Positions 8,511 to 16,891 of a DNA stretch of 34,720 nucleotides are shown here, piece after piece; within the stretch, counting starts at the first letter, position 1, and every line of letters begins with the position of its first letter. The stretch lies in the NCBI GenBank assembly GCA_018239845.1, contig JAFEGO010000081.1, forward strand, positions 1 through 34,720, in the 5' to 3' direction. A program made the translations under genes and the position numbers. The notes beneath the pieces were generated by a model. It ran no database searches and was not told the origin of the DNA. It saw nothing but the letters and a program-made list of their open reading frames with translations. The DNA comes from Verrucomicrobiota bacterium. Lineage in GTDB: Bacteria > Verrucomicrobiota > Verrucomicrobiia > Opitutales > Opitutaceae.

Positions 8511-8648
8511 GGGCAGGGTGAAAGATTATGAAAATCAACGGCCTCCATGCGGACCGCAAAACAAAATCTCGACGGGTCATGACATCGTTTCGTCACACGC
8601 AGGATCGACAAGCCCGCGCCGCCACCCCACGTTCGCGACCCTTTCCCC
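8511..8648. promoter_or_regulatory. Divergent promoter region
   Basis: This 138-bp gap separates the minus-strand TPR gene from the plus-strand esterase operon, so it must hold promoters for both. A possible minus-strand -10 box CATAAT is at 8530-8525. An 8-bp palindrome GTCATGAC at 8576-8583 overlaps a spaced repeat TGAC-N8-GTCA (8580-8595) and could be an operator. No recognised regulator motif was found and no regulator gene is adjacent. Confidence 0.35.
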
Positions 8649-10304
8649 ATGACCCCTGAAGCCGAACTCGACCGGCTCTTCCCCCTCGGTCCCGATTCCC
8701 TGCCGCAGCCCGGCGTGCCGTCCGGCCGTTTGGAAAAATACACGCACAACAACAGCGCGATCTATCCCGGCACGGTGCGCGACTACTGGGTGTATATACC
8801 GGCGGCGCACGACCCCGTACAGCCGGCCCCCGTCACCATCGTACAGGATGGCTGGGCGCATCTGCAGCCCGAGCGCCGGTGGCGCATGGCCACGGTCCTC
8901 GACAACCTGATCCACCAGCGCGCCATCCCCGCGTGTATTGGTATCTTCATCAATCCCGGCGTCATTCCCGCCGGCCAGCCCGGCGCCCCAGAACGCACGC
9001 AACGGAGTTTTGAATACGACAGTCCCGACGACCGCTATGCCCGGTTCCTGATCGATGAAATCCTGCCCGCCGTCCATGCGCGCTATCCCCTCGCTTCCGA
9101 TCCCGGCAGCCGGCTGATCATGGGCGGCAGCAGCGGCGCCTTCTGCGCCTTCAACGCCGCGTGGCACCGCCCCGATGCCTTCGGCCGGGTCTGCAGCATC
9201 GTCGGCTCCTACGTCAATCTCCGCGGGGGCCATCACACGCCCAACCTCGTCCGCCTCACCGAGCCCAAGCACCTGCGCATCTTCCTCGAAGGCGGCGGCG
9301 AGGACTTGATCGTATATGCGGGCGACTGGTGGACCGCCAACACCGTGATGCTGGCCGCCCTCACCTACTCCGGCTACGCGGTGAACCACGCCTGGGCGCC
9401 CCAGGCCGGGCACAACGACTACCACGGCTCCTCCATTTTTCCCGCCGCCCTCCGGTGGCTCTGGCAGGATTACCCCCAGCCGCTCCGCGTCGGCGCAAAC
9501 TCCCGCCAACCCATCGTCAGCCTCACCGTGCCCGGCGAAAGCTGGCGCCGCGCCGCCGATCTCGACCGCGTCGAACATCTCGCCTCCGGCGCCGGCGGCG
9601 AAATCTACTTCACCCGCGAATTCGACGCCCGCCTCCATCGCCTTTCGCATGACGGCCGCACGTCCGTCGTCGCCACCACCGCCGCGTCGCTCGGTGCCCT
9701 CGCCGTCGCGGCGGACGGCCGTATCTTTGCCACGCAGCCCGCTCTGCACCGCGTCGTCGTCCTCGCACCCGATGGCCGGACCCTCGCCGTGATCGACGAT
9801 CTCACCGCCGATAGCCTCGCCCCCGCAGCCGACGGCTCGCTCTATGCGCTGAGCAGCGAACGCCGCACGCTGGCGCTCATCCAGCCCGACGGGCGCCGCA
9901 CTGCCCTCCCGCTTCCGACCGAGCGTCCGCACCGCCTCGCACTGACCGCCGATGGCTCGCAACTCATCGTCACCGAAACCACCGGCGACCGTGCGTGGCA
10001 AATCTCCGTCCAACCCGACGGCACCCTCGCCCACCCCGAGCCTTGCTATCGCTTCGAGCCCAATGGCACCCCCGCTCAGCCGCCCGGCGACCTCGCGACG
10101 CACCCGAAACGCTGGAGCTTTTTTGTCACCCGCCAGGGCCTCCAACTCGCCGATCACGACGGCCGTATCATCGGCCTCTTTACCTCACCCTCCCCCGCCC
10201 CGCTCGGTGGCATCGCCCTCGCCGGCACCAGCGACCTCTACGTCACCTGTGGCGGCCGAATCTACCGCCGCCCCCTCCGCAACCCCGAGCATCTCTGGCA
10301 GTAA
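8649..10304 (+). CDS. Esterase (alpha/beta-hydrolase) fused to an SMP-30/gluconolactonase-like beta-propeller
   Basis: This is a two-domain protein of 551 residues. The N-terminal part (about 40-275) resembles the Fes/esterase-D family: RDYWVYIPA, VTIVQDG, a nucleophile elbow GGSSG with Ser161, and a candidate catalytic His255 in QAGHNDYHG. The C-terminal part (about 300-551) has repeated strands such as LAVAADGRIFAT, LAPAADGSLYAL and LALTADGSQLIV, typical of SMP-30/NHL-like propellers. No signal peptide is visible, so it is probably cytoplasmic. It is the first gene of an operon with two Gfo/Idh/MocA oxidoreductases (8-bp and 5-bp gaps), which suggests de-esterification and lactone or sugar handling during glycan breakdown. 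The substrate is unknown. The start ATG follows CCCTTTCCCC, with no Shine-Dalgarno sequence. Confidence 0.85.
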   Translation: MTPEAELDRLFPLGPDSLPQPGVPSGRLEKYTHNNSAIYPGTVRDYWVYIPAAHDPVQPAPVTIVQDGWAHLQPERRWRMATVLDNLIHQRAIPACIGIFINPGVIPAGQPGAPERTQRSFEYDSPDDRYARFLIDEILPAVHARYPLASDPGSRLIMGGSSGAFCAFNAAWHRPDAFGRVCSIVGSYVNLRGGHHTPNLVRLTEPKHLRIFLEGGGEDLIVYAGDWWTANTVMLAALTYSGYAVNHAWAPQAGHNDYHGSSIFPAALRWLWQDYPQPLRVGANSRQPIVSLTVPGESWRRAADLDRVEHLASGAGGEIYFTREFDARLHRLSHDGRTSVVATTAASLGALAVAADGRIFATQPALHRVVVLAPDGRTLAVIDDLTADSLAPAADGSLYALSSERRTLALIQPDGRRTALPLPTERPHRLALTADGSQLIVTETTGDRAWQISVQPDGTLAHPEPCYRFEPNGTPAQPPGDLATHPKRWSFFVTRQGLQLADHDGRIIGLFTSPSPAPLGGIALAGTSDLYVTCGGRIYRRPLRNPEHLWQ

Positions 10305-10312
10305 ATTTTCCC

Positions 10313-11389
10313 ATGCCCTCCCGTAAAAAATTCCGCATCGCCGGCATCAATTTCGATTTCCGGCACATGGACCACCTGCTGGCGCACGCCGCGCACGCCC
10401 CCAACGCCGAGATTGTCGGCATCGCGCATCACGACCCGCGCGAGATGCAGGACGTGATCCGCACGCACGCGATTCCGCCCGAGCGCGTCTTCACCGACTG
10501 GCGCGCCTGTCTCGAGCAGACCAAGCCCGACGTCGTCATCCTCTGCCCCGCCACCGGCGCGCACGCCGAGTGGGTCGAGTTGGTCGCCCCCTACCGCGTG
10601 CATGTCCTCATCGAGAAACCCTTCGCCGCCGACCTTCCGCAGGCCGACCGCATGATCGCCGCGATGAAGAAGGCCCGCCGCGAGCTCGCGATCAACTGGC
10701 CGCTCGCGTGGTATCCGCCGCACATCACGGCCCACCGCCTCCTCCGCGAAGGCATGATCGGCGACCTGCAGGAGGTACATTTCTACGATGGCAACCGTGG
10801 TCCGATCCAGAGCGACCCCGTCCTCGGCGCGCCCGAACCCTCGCTCGCGAAAAAGAAGGCCAACTGGTTCTATTTCAAAAACGGCGGCGGCTCCCTCATC
10901 GATTATCTCGGCTACGGCGCCACGCTCGGCACGTGGTATTTCGACGGCCGCAAGCCCGACGAGATCACCACCGTCACCGCCGCCGCGCCCGGCGTGCCGG
11001 TTGACGAGCAGAGCGTGACCATCGCGCGCTACGGCGACTGGCTCTCCACCTTTCACACGCGCTGGGGCACCTTCACCTGCCCGTGGATCAACCAGCCGCA
11101 GCCGAAGTGCGGCTTCGTCCTCAAGGGCAGCAAGGGCACCATCGCCAACTACGATTACGAGCCGACCATCCGCGTCCAGACCCCGCGCTGCCCCGAGGGC
11201 CGCGTGATCCCGGTGGACAAGCCTTCCAAGACCTACGCCAACCCCGTGCAGTACTTCCTCCGCTGCCTCGAGCTTGGCGTGCCCGTCGAAGGCCCGCTCT
11301 CCGTGGCCACCGCCCGCATCGGCCAGCAGATCGTGGACACCGCCACGTTGAGCGCCAAAAAGCGCAAGCCCCTCAAACTTCTCAAATAA
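10313..11389 (+). CDS. Gfo/Idh/MocA-family oxidoreductase, divergent (lost Rossmann glycine motif)
   Basis: This 358-residue protein starts at ATG 10313, eight bases after the esterase stop. The open frame runs further upstream, but that part overlaps the esterase and is not coding. The family's EKP motif is intact (Glu101-Lys102-Pro103 in LIEKPFAAD), and the C-terminal GSKGTIANYDYEP segment is typical. The N-terminal dinucleotide motif, normally GxGxxG, reads RIAGINFDFRHMDH instead. At the usual D-x-x-x-H site the sequence is GGGSLIDYLGYG, so the expected histidine is replaced. Family members oxidise or epimerise sugars and cyclitols with NAD(P). This one may have altered cofactor use, act with its downstream neighbour, or be inactive. 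Confidence 0.85.
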   Translation: MPSRKKFRIAGINFDFRHMDHLLAHAAHAPNAEIVGIAHHDPREMQDVIRTHAIPPERVFTDWRACLEQTKPDVVILCPATGAHAEWVELVAPYRVHVLIEKPFAADLPQADRMIAAMKKARRELAINWPLAWYPPHITAHRLLREGMIGDLQEVHFYDGNRGPIQSDPVLGAPEPSLAKKKANWFYFKNGGGSLIDYLGYGATLGTWYFDGRKPDEITTVTAAAPGVPVDEQSVTIARYGDWLSTFHTRWGTFTCPWINQPQPKCGFVLKGSKGTIANYDYEPTIRVQTPRCPEGRVIPVDKPSKTYANPVQYFLRCLELGVPVEGPLSVATARIGQQIVDTATLSAKKRKPLKLLK

Positions 11390-11394
11390 TCCCC

Positions 11395-12447
11395 ATGCCC
11401 AAACTCGATTACCTCCCCCGCGGTCCGCGTTTCCCCAAGCGCCACAAGCTCGGCCTCATCGGCTGCGGCAGCATCTCCCGCTTCCACCTCCAGGCCGCCC
11501 AGTCCTTCGGCGTCGAGGTCGTCGCCCTCGCCGACGTCAACGGCGACGCCGCGAAGGCCCGCCGCGACGAATACTTCCCGAAGGCCGAGATCTACACCGA
11601 CCACCGCGCCCTCCTCGCGCGCGACGACATCACCGCGGTCGATATCGCGACCCACACCGCGATCCGCCAGCCGCTGATCCTCGACGCCCTGCGCGCAGGG
11701 AAACACGTGCTCAGCCAGAAGCCCTTCACCTTCGACCTCACGCAAGGCCGCAAGATGGCCGATCTCGCCGCGAAGAAAAACCTCCGCCTCGCCGTCAACC
11801 AGAACGGCCGCTGGGCCCCGCAGTTCGCCGCCGTCATCGCCGCCGTGCGCCAGGGCCTCCTCGGCGACATCCACAGCTTGGACATGGTCATGGCTTGGGA
11901 CCACACCTGGACCCGCGGCACGAAGTTCCAGGACCTCCACCACCTCATCCTGAGCGACTTCGCGATCCACTGGTTCGACCTCACCGCGACGGTCTTCGCC
12001 GGCCGCAAGGCCCGCAGCGTCTTCGCCAACTCGGTGAAGGCGCCCAACCAGGACATGAAGCCCCCGATGCTCTCCAACGCCGTGATCAACTTCGGCGACG
12101 GCCTCGCGACGCTCGCCTTCAGCGCCTACCAGTCCTTCGGCCCGCAGGAGTACCTCAGCTGCGTCGGCTCGAAGGGCACGATCCGCGGCGTCGGCAACCT
12201 CTGCAACCTCACCGAGCTCGAGCTCGTCACGAAAAAAGGCGCCGTGAAAATCCCGCTCGAGGGCAAGTGGTTCCCCGACGGCTTCCGCGGCACGCTCGGC
12301 GAGTTCCTCCGCTCGATCGAGGAGAAGCGCGAGCCGAGCATCGGCGCGCGCGACAACCTCCGCAGCCTCGAACTCTGCTTCGCCGCCCTCGCGAGCGCCG
12401 ACACCGGCAAACCCATCAAGCCCGGCCAGGCCCGCACGGGGGAGTAA
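11395..12447 (+). CDS. Gfo/Idh/MocA-family NAD(P)-dependent oxidoreductase
   Basis: This 350-residue protein starts at ATG 11395, five bases after the previous stop (leader AATAATCCCC). The Rossmann motif LIGCGSISRFH (residues 21-31) is intact. The family EKP motif appears as QKP (Gln108-Lys109-Pro110), a variant also common in planctomycete and verrucomicrobial homologues. ILSDFAIHWFD keeps the D-x-x-x-H-x-x-D arrangement of the active site. It likely oxidises a sugar or polyol using NAD(P), probably in the pathway served by the upstream esterase. The specific sugar cannot be read from sequence. The open frame extends upstream into the preceding gene, but that part is a shadow. Confidence 0.9.
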   Translation: MPKLDYLPRGPRFPKRHKLGLIGCGSISRFHLQAAQSFGVEVVALADVNGDAAKARRDEYFPKAEIYTDHRALLARDDITAVDIATHTAIRQPLILDALRAGKHVLSQKPFTFDLTQGRKMADLAAKKNLRLAVNQNGRWAPQFAAVIAAVRQGLLGDIHSLDMVMAWDHTWTRGTKFQDLHHLILSDFAIHWFDLTATVFAGRKARSVFANSVKAPNQDMKPPMLSNAVINFGDGLATLAFSAYQSFGPQEYLSCVGSKGTIRGVGNLCNLTELELVTKKGAVKIPLEGKWFPDGFRGTLGEFLRSIEEKREPSIGARDNLRSLELCFAALASADTGKPIKPGQARTGE

Positions 12448-12468
12448 GGCCAGAGCGCTGCCGGTCTC

Positions 12469-12506
12469 AACTGTAGGAGCGGGCTTATCCAGCCGCTCCT
12501 ACAGTT
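12469..12506. repeat. REP-like palindrome (GTAGGAGCGG type) between convergent genes
   Basis: A perfect 14-bp inverted repeat AACTGTAGGAGCGG (12469-12482) and CCGCTCCTACAGTT (12493-12506) encloses a 10-base loop. The core GTAGGAGCGG with a following GCTT resembles REP elements known from Pseudomonas and Xanthomonadaceae. It sits in the 77-bp gap between two convergent genes and may also act as a bidirectional 3' end, although no T-tract follows. No RAYT transposase gene is in the window. Confidence 0.8.
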
Positions 12507-12524
12507 AATGCCGGAGCTATCGCC

Positions 12525-14039
12525 TCACTTCTTCGCGTTCACCTGCTCCACCACCTCGACCATCTTGTCGGCCATGGTGTTGAGGGGGAGGTCGGCGTAG
12601 TCGAAGAGGCCGGTGCGGAGGCGGTTTTTCAGGGGGCGCAGCCATTTCTTCGGCAGCGCCTTTTCGCCGTGGCGGAGGCCCCAGAGGCTGCCGGCGGTCG
12701 CGCCGTTGCAGTCGGTGTCGAAGCCCGCCGCCACCGCGAGCGCGATGGTCTTCGAGTAGTCGTCCTCGCCGCCGAGGAGTGCCATCGCCACGACCTGCGC
12801 GTTGGACGTCGTGTGGCACCATGCATGCGACTTGAATTCGTCCCACTCGGCGTGGATGGAGTCGATGATCGCCTCGGGCGTCGCACCACCGGCATGGGCG
12901 TCAAGGATGCGCGTCACGCCGGCATGGAAGCGTGAGCGGCGCGGCACCTGCGCGAGGCCGGCGCGGATGATCGCCGGCCAGTCCGTCAGCGTGTAGGCCG
13001 CGGCCAGCATCGCCGCCACCCACATCTCGCCGTAGATGCCGTTCTTCACGTGTGTCATCGACGCATCGCGCCATGCCCACTCCGCGCCGCGCGTCGGATC
13101 GCCGGGCGCCGCGTAACCGAAGAAGTCCGCACGGATCTGCGCGCCGATCCACTCACGGTAGGGATTGCGGTGCGTCGCGCTGTACGGGGGCAGCAGGCCT
13201 TCGATGAAGTTGCGGTAAGCCACGCGCTCGGCGGTGCAGGTCGCGAGCAGGGGCAGCTGGTTGGTCCAGAGCCATGCGAGGTCGAGCGGCGAGAAATCCG
13301 CGCCGTGCCTCCGCATCACCTCCATGCCCATCACCGTGTAGTTGATGTCGTCGTCGCTGGGAAAGCCGGCGCAGCGGTTGATGTAAAAGCCGGCCTGCCA
13401 GCCGAGGATGGGCCGGCGCGGCTGGCGCTTGAGGATGCGCTTAAGCTCCGCCGCCGTGGGTTCGCGCTGGAAGGTCTTGAGCGGCCAGTTGCCCGTCTCC
13501 TCGGCGTAGGTGCGGATCGTACCGCGATCCACGCACTCGAAGGGCTTGCCGAGCATGCAGCCGGCCACGCGGCCGAGGAAGGCCCCGCGTACGCGGTCGG
13601 CCAGCGCGGCCTTGGTGCCTTTCCACTTCGGAACCGCCGGACCCCGCTCACGCTCGGCGCGGATGGACTTGAGATCGTCGGGCTCGACGTGCGGGTAATC
13701 CTTGCGCATCGGCAGCGTCTGCACGCGGTCGATCAGGGCGACGGCTTCCTCAAACCACGCGAGGTCGCGTTTCCCTGAGATCAGCTTTTCCAGGTAACCC
13801 GCCGCGGGCTCGACCGCCATCAGCCGGCGGAACTCCGCCTCGACCGAGGAAAGGTCGCGCCCCTCCTCCTGGGCTTGCGTCCACTCGGTCGCGAGGTCGC
13901 AACCATAGAGCCAGATACTGCGGTTGGCCCAGGTCGTGAACTGCGTGCGTGCCGGGGCATCGGGAAACAGGGGGAGCGTCATGAAGCCTTCGAGTTGAGC
14001 TTGCGCCGGGACGCTTTCAAGCCGCGTTTCTGTCAACAC
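12525..14039 (-). CDS. ADP-ribosylglycohydrolase family protein with N-terminal extension
   Basis: This is a 504-residue protein. The ADP-ribosylglycohydrolase fold occupies about residues 145-500: RVRGAFLGRVAGCMLGKPFE opens the domain, FPSDDDINYT (acidic residues 228-231) supplies the first metal-binding motif, and GFDTDCNGATAGSLWGL (about 437-453) the second. Classical members remove ADP-ribose from proteins or small molecules with two Mg ions. Many relatives encoded beside carbohydrate genes probably act on other N- or O-glycosidic bonds. Residues 1-145 form an extra helical region not present in the minimal family. The start is GTG 14039, preceded by AAAGGACGGAGT, a possible Shine-Dalgarno sequence. 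An ATG at codon 20 is an alternative. It converges on the Gfo/Idh operon and diverges from the pseudouridine synthase. Confidence 0.88.
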   Translation of the reverse strand: MLTETRLESVPAQAQLEGFMTLPLFPDAPARTQFTTWANRSIWLYGCDLATEWTQAQEEGRDLSSVEAEFRRLMAVEPAAGYLEKLISGKRDLAWFEEAVALIDRVQTLPMRKDYPHVEPDDLKSIRAERERGPAVPKWKGTKAALADRVRGAFLGRVAGCMLGKPFECVDRGTIRTYAEETGNWPLKTFQREPTAAELKRILKRQPRRPILGWQAGFYINRCAGFPSDDDINYTVMGMEVMRRHGADFSPLDLAWLWTNQLPLLATCTAERVAYRNFIEGLLPPYSATHRNPYREWIGAQIRADFFGYAAPGDPTRGAEWAWRDASMTHVKNGIYGEMWVAAMLAAAYTLTDWPAIIRAGLAQVPRRSRFHAGVTRILDAHAGGATPEAIIDSIHAEWDEFKSHAWCHTTSNAQVVAMALLGGEDDYSKTIALAVAAGFDTDCNGATAGSLWGLRHGEKALPKKWLRPLKNRLRTGLFDYADLPLNTMADKMVEVVEQVNAKK

Positions 14040-14082
14040 TCCGTCCTTTCGTGCCGCGCGAATTCGTGCCTGTCTGGAGGCC

Positions 14083-14658
14083 GTGCTGCTGGCCTTTCAC
14101 AAACCCTACGGCGTGCTCTCGCAGTTCACGCCCGAGCCCGGCTCGGCGTGGCGGACGCTCGCGGACTTCGGCCTGCCGAAAAACGTCTATGCGCTCGGTC
14201 GCCTCGACGCCGACTCCGAGGGCCTGCTGCTGCTCAGCGACGAGGCCGGCCTCAACTCGCGCCTGCTCGACCCCGAGCAAGGCCACCACCGCGAATACTG
14301 GGCGCAAGTCGAGCGCGTGCCCTCGGCCGAAGCCCTCGCAAAACTGGAGCGCGGCGGGATCGCCATCAGTGACTATAAAACCCGCCCATGCCGCGTACGC
14401 CGGCTGGAGCCGCCCCCTGCCCTTGCGCCGCGCGACCCGCCCGTGCGCTATCGGAAAAATGTCCCGGATTGCTGGATCGCCCTCGAACTCACCGAGGGCA
14501 AGAACCGGCAGGTGCGCCGCATGACCGCTGCTGTTGGCCACCCCACCCTGCGCCTCGTGCGCGTGCGCAACGGAGATTTTTCCTTGGGCGACCTGCCCGC
14601 GGGGAAATGGCGGGAGCTGAGCGCGGCCGAGCGCGGCGCGGTGTTTAAATCCGCTTGA
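14083..14658 (+). CDS. rluE: RluE/RsuA-family 23S rRNA pseudouridine synthase
   Basis: This 191-residue enzyme isomerises uridine to pseudouridine in rRNA. AFHKPYGVLSQF at the start and YALGRLDADSEGLLLLSDE are hallmarks of the RluE branch, with Asp42 in GRLD as the catalytic aspartate. VELTEGKNRQVRRM-like sequence (LELTEGKNRQVRRM) and LRLVRVRNGDF end the catalytic fold. There is no S4 domain, as in RluE, which modifies U2457 in E. coli. The start GTG 14083 is the only in-frame option. A GGAGG at 14076-14080 is unusually close (2 bases). Its 3' end overlaps the convergent nitroreductase gene by 14 bp. Confidence 0.9.
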   Translation: MLLAFHKPYGVLSQFTPEPGSAWRTLADFGLPKNVYALGRLDADSEGLLLLSDEAGLNSRLLDPEQGHHREYWAQVERVPSAEALAKLERGGIAISDYKTRPCRVRRLEPPPALAPRDPPVRYRKNVPDCWIALELTEGKNRQVRRMTAAVGHPTLRLVRVRNGDFSLGDLPAGKWRELSAAERGAVFKSA

Positions 14659-15295
14659 TCACCACGTCGGGCGTGAAGCGGACTTTTTTCGCGGTCGCGT
14701 ACTTGTCCTCGGTGAGGCGATACCCGGCGGCGCAGGCGACGACGGTGCGGTAAGGCGTTTCCTCGAGGCCGAGGATGGCGTCGAACTTCGCCTCCTCGAT
14801 GCCTTCCATTGGGCAGGTGTCCACGCCGAGCATTGCCGCGGCGGTCATGAAATTGCCGAGCGCGATGTAGATCTGGTGCGCCTGCCACGTGTCGAGGTCG
14901 CCCTTGGTTCGGGCGCGGTCGAGGCTCTCGACGGCGCGGTCGCGGAATTTCACGAGCGTCTCCGGCCCCACCTCACGCACCTCGATCATGCGCGCCACGT
15001 GCTTGTCCACGTGCGCCGCCCCGAGGTCGCGGTGCACGGCAAAGACCACGAAGTGCGAGCAGTCGGCCGTCTGCGGCTGATGGTAGGAGGCGAGCTTGAG
15101 TTCGGCCTTCACCGCCGGATTGGTGACGACAACAAATTTCCACGGCTGCAGGCCGATGGACGACGGCGTGAGGATCAGCGCCTGCTCCAGCGCGGTCCAC
15201 GTGTCGGCGGGGATCGTCTTGGCCGCGTCGAATTTTTTGACGGCGTAGCGCCAGTTCAAGGCTTCGAGCAAGGTCTGCGCAGAAATGGGCGTCAT
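14645..15295 (-). CDS. NAD(P)H-dependent oxidoreductase, nitroreductase family
   Basis: This is a 216-residue FMN enzyme of the nitroreductase fold. NWRYAVKKFD near residue 14 and LTPSSIGLQPWKFVVV (42-57) form the FMN-binding start. QIYIALGNFMTAAAMLGVDTCPMEG is the central helix region seen in NfsB-like reductases and dihydropteridine reductases. Members reduce nitroaromatics, quinones or flavins with NAD(P)H. The gene follows the ene-reductase gene by 7 bp, in a tight set with OsmC and OYE, consistent with electrophile detoxification. Its last 14 bp overlap the convergent rluE gene. The start ATG follows GATTTTCCG, with no Shine-Dalgarno sequence. Confidence 0.92.
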   Translation of the reverse strand: MTPISAQTLLEALNWRYAVKKFDAAKTIPADTWTALEQALILTPSSIGLQPWKFVVVTNPAVKAELKLASYHQPQTADCSHFVVFAVHRDLGAAHVDKHVARMIEVREVGPETLVKFRDRAVESLDRARTKGDLDTWQAHQIYIALGNFMTAAAMLGVDTCPMEGIEEAKFDAILGLEETPYRTVVACAAGYRLTEDKYATAKKVRFTPDVVIKRI

Positions 15296-15302
15296 CGGAA
15301 AA

Positions 15303-16382
<1,080 letters not shown>

Positions 16383-16808
16383 TTAGACGAGTTGCGCGTC
16401 GAGCGTGATGTCGGCCTTCAGCAGGCGCGAGATCGGACAGCCGGCCTTCGCGCCCGCGGCGATGGTGGCGAACTGCTCGGCCTTGATGCCGGGGATCTTC
16501 GCGCGCGTCTCCAGATGGATCGCGGTGACGGTCCAGCTCGTCTGCGGGTGGTTTTCAAAGTTCACCGTGGCCGAGGTCGCGATGGACTCGGCGGTGAAAC
16601 CCGCCTTCTGCAGCTCGGCGGAGAGCGCCATGGAGAAGCAGCCCGCGTGGGCCGCGCCGATAAGTTCCTCGGGATTGGTGCCGGGACCGTTTTCGAAGCG
16701 GGTCGTGAAACCATACTGCGCGTCGCGGAGGATGGTGCTTTCGGTGGAGATCGTGCCGCGACCCGACTTGAGGTCGCCGCGCCACATGGCGGAGGCTTTG
16801 CGTTTCAT
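16383..16808 (-). CDS. OsmC-family peroxiredoxin-like protein
   Basis: This is a 141-residue thiol peroxidase of the OsmC/Ohr superfamily, which reduces organic hydroperoxides. The two catalytic cysteines are Cys57 in IGAAHAGCFSMALS and Cys124 in AKAGCPISRLL, with Glu48 in NPEELIGAAH as the conserved partner. The frame is open far upstream of ATG 16808, but the upstream part is arginine-rich shadow sequence overlapping the MFS gene, and homology starts at MKRKASAMWRGDLKSG. The leader TTATCTCCCTT has no Shine-Dalgarno sequence. An 83-bp gap from the MFS gene, with a possible -10 box TATAAC near 16830, suggests an own promoter. Downstream it forms a tight operon with the OYE and nitroreductase genes. 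Confidence 0.92.
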   Translation of the reverse strand: MKRKASAMWRGDLKSGRGTISTESTILRDAQYGFTTRFENGPGTNPEELIGAAHAGCFSMALSAELQKAGFTAESIATSATVNFENHPQTSWTVTAIHLETRAKIPGIKAEQFATIAAGAKAGCPISRLLKADITLDAQLV

Positions 16809-16891
16809 AAGGGAGATAAGGATTAGGCTGACGTTATAAAACCAGCGGGAGGAGGAAACAGGAGCACAACGCGCCGCAAAGCGCGAGCCGA

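Noticed and set aside
8577..10157. 526-residue minus-strand frame opposite the esterase
   Set aside because: The esterase has clear catalytic motifs on the plus strand. The antisense product is Gly/Ala/Asp/Val-rich without a fold signature.
9995..10312. Upstream extension of the first Gfo/Idh frame
   Set aside because: It lies inside the esterase in a different frame and is proline/arginine-rich. ATG 10313 fits the family start and operon spacing.
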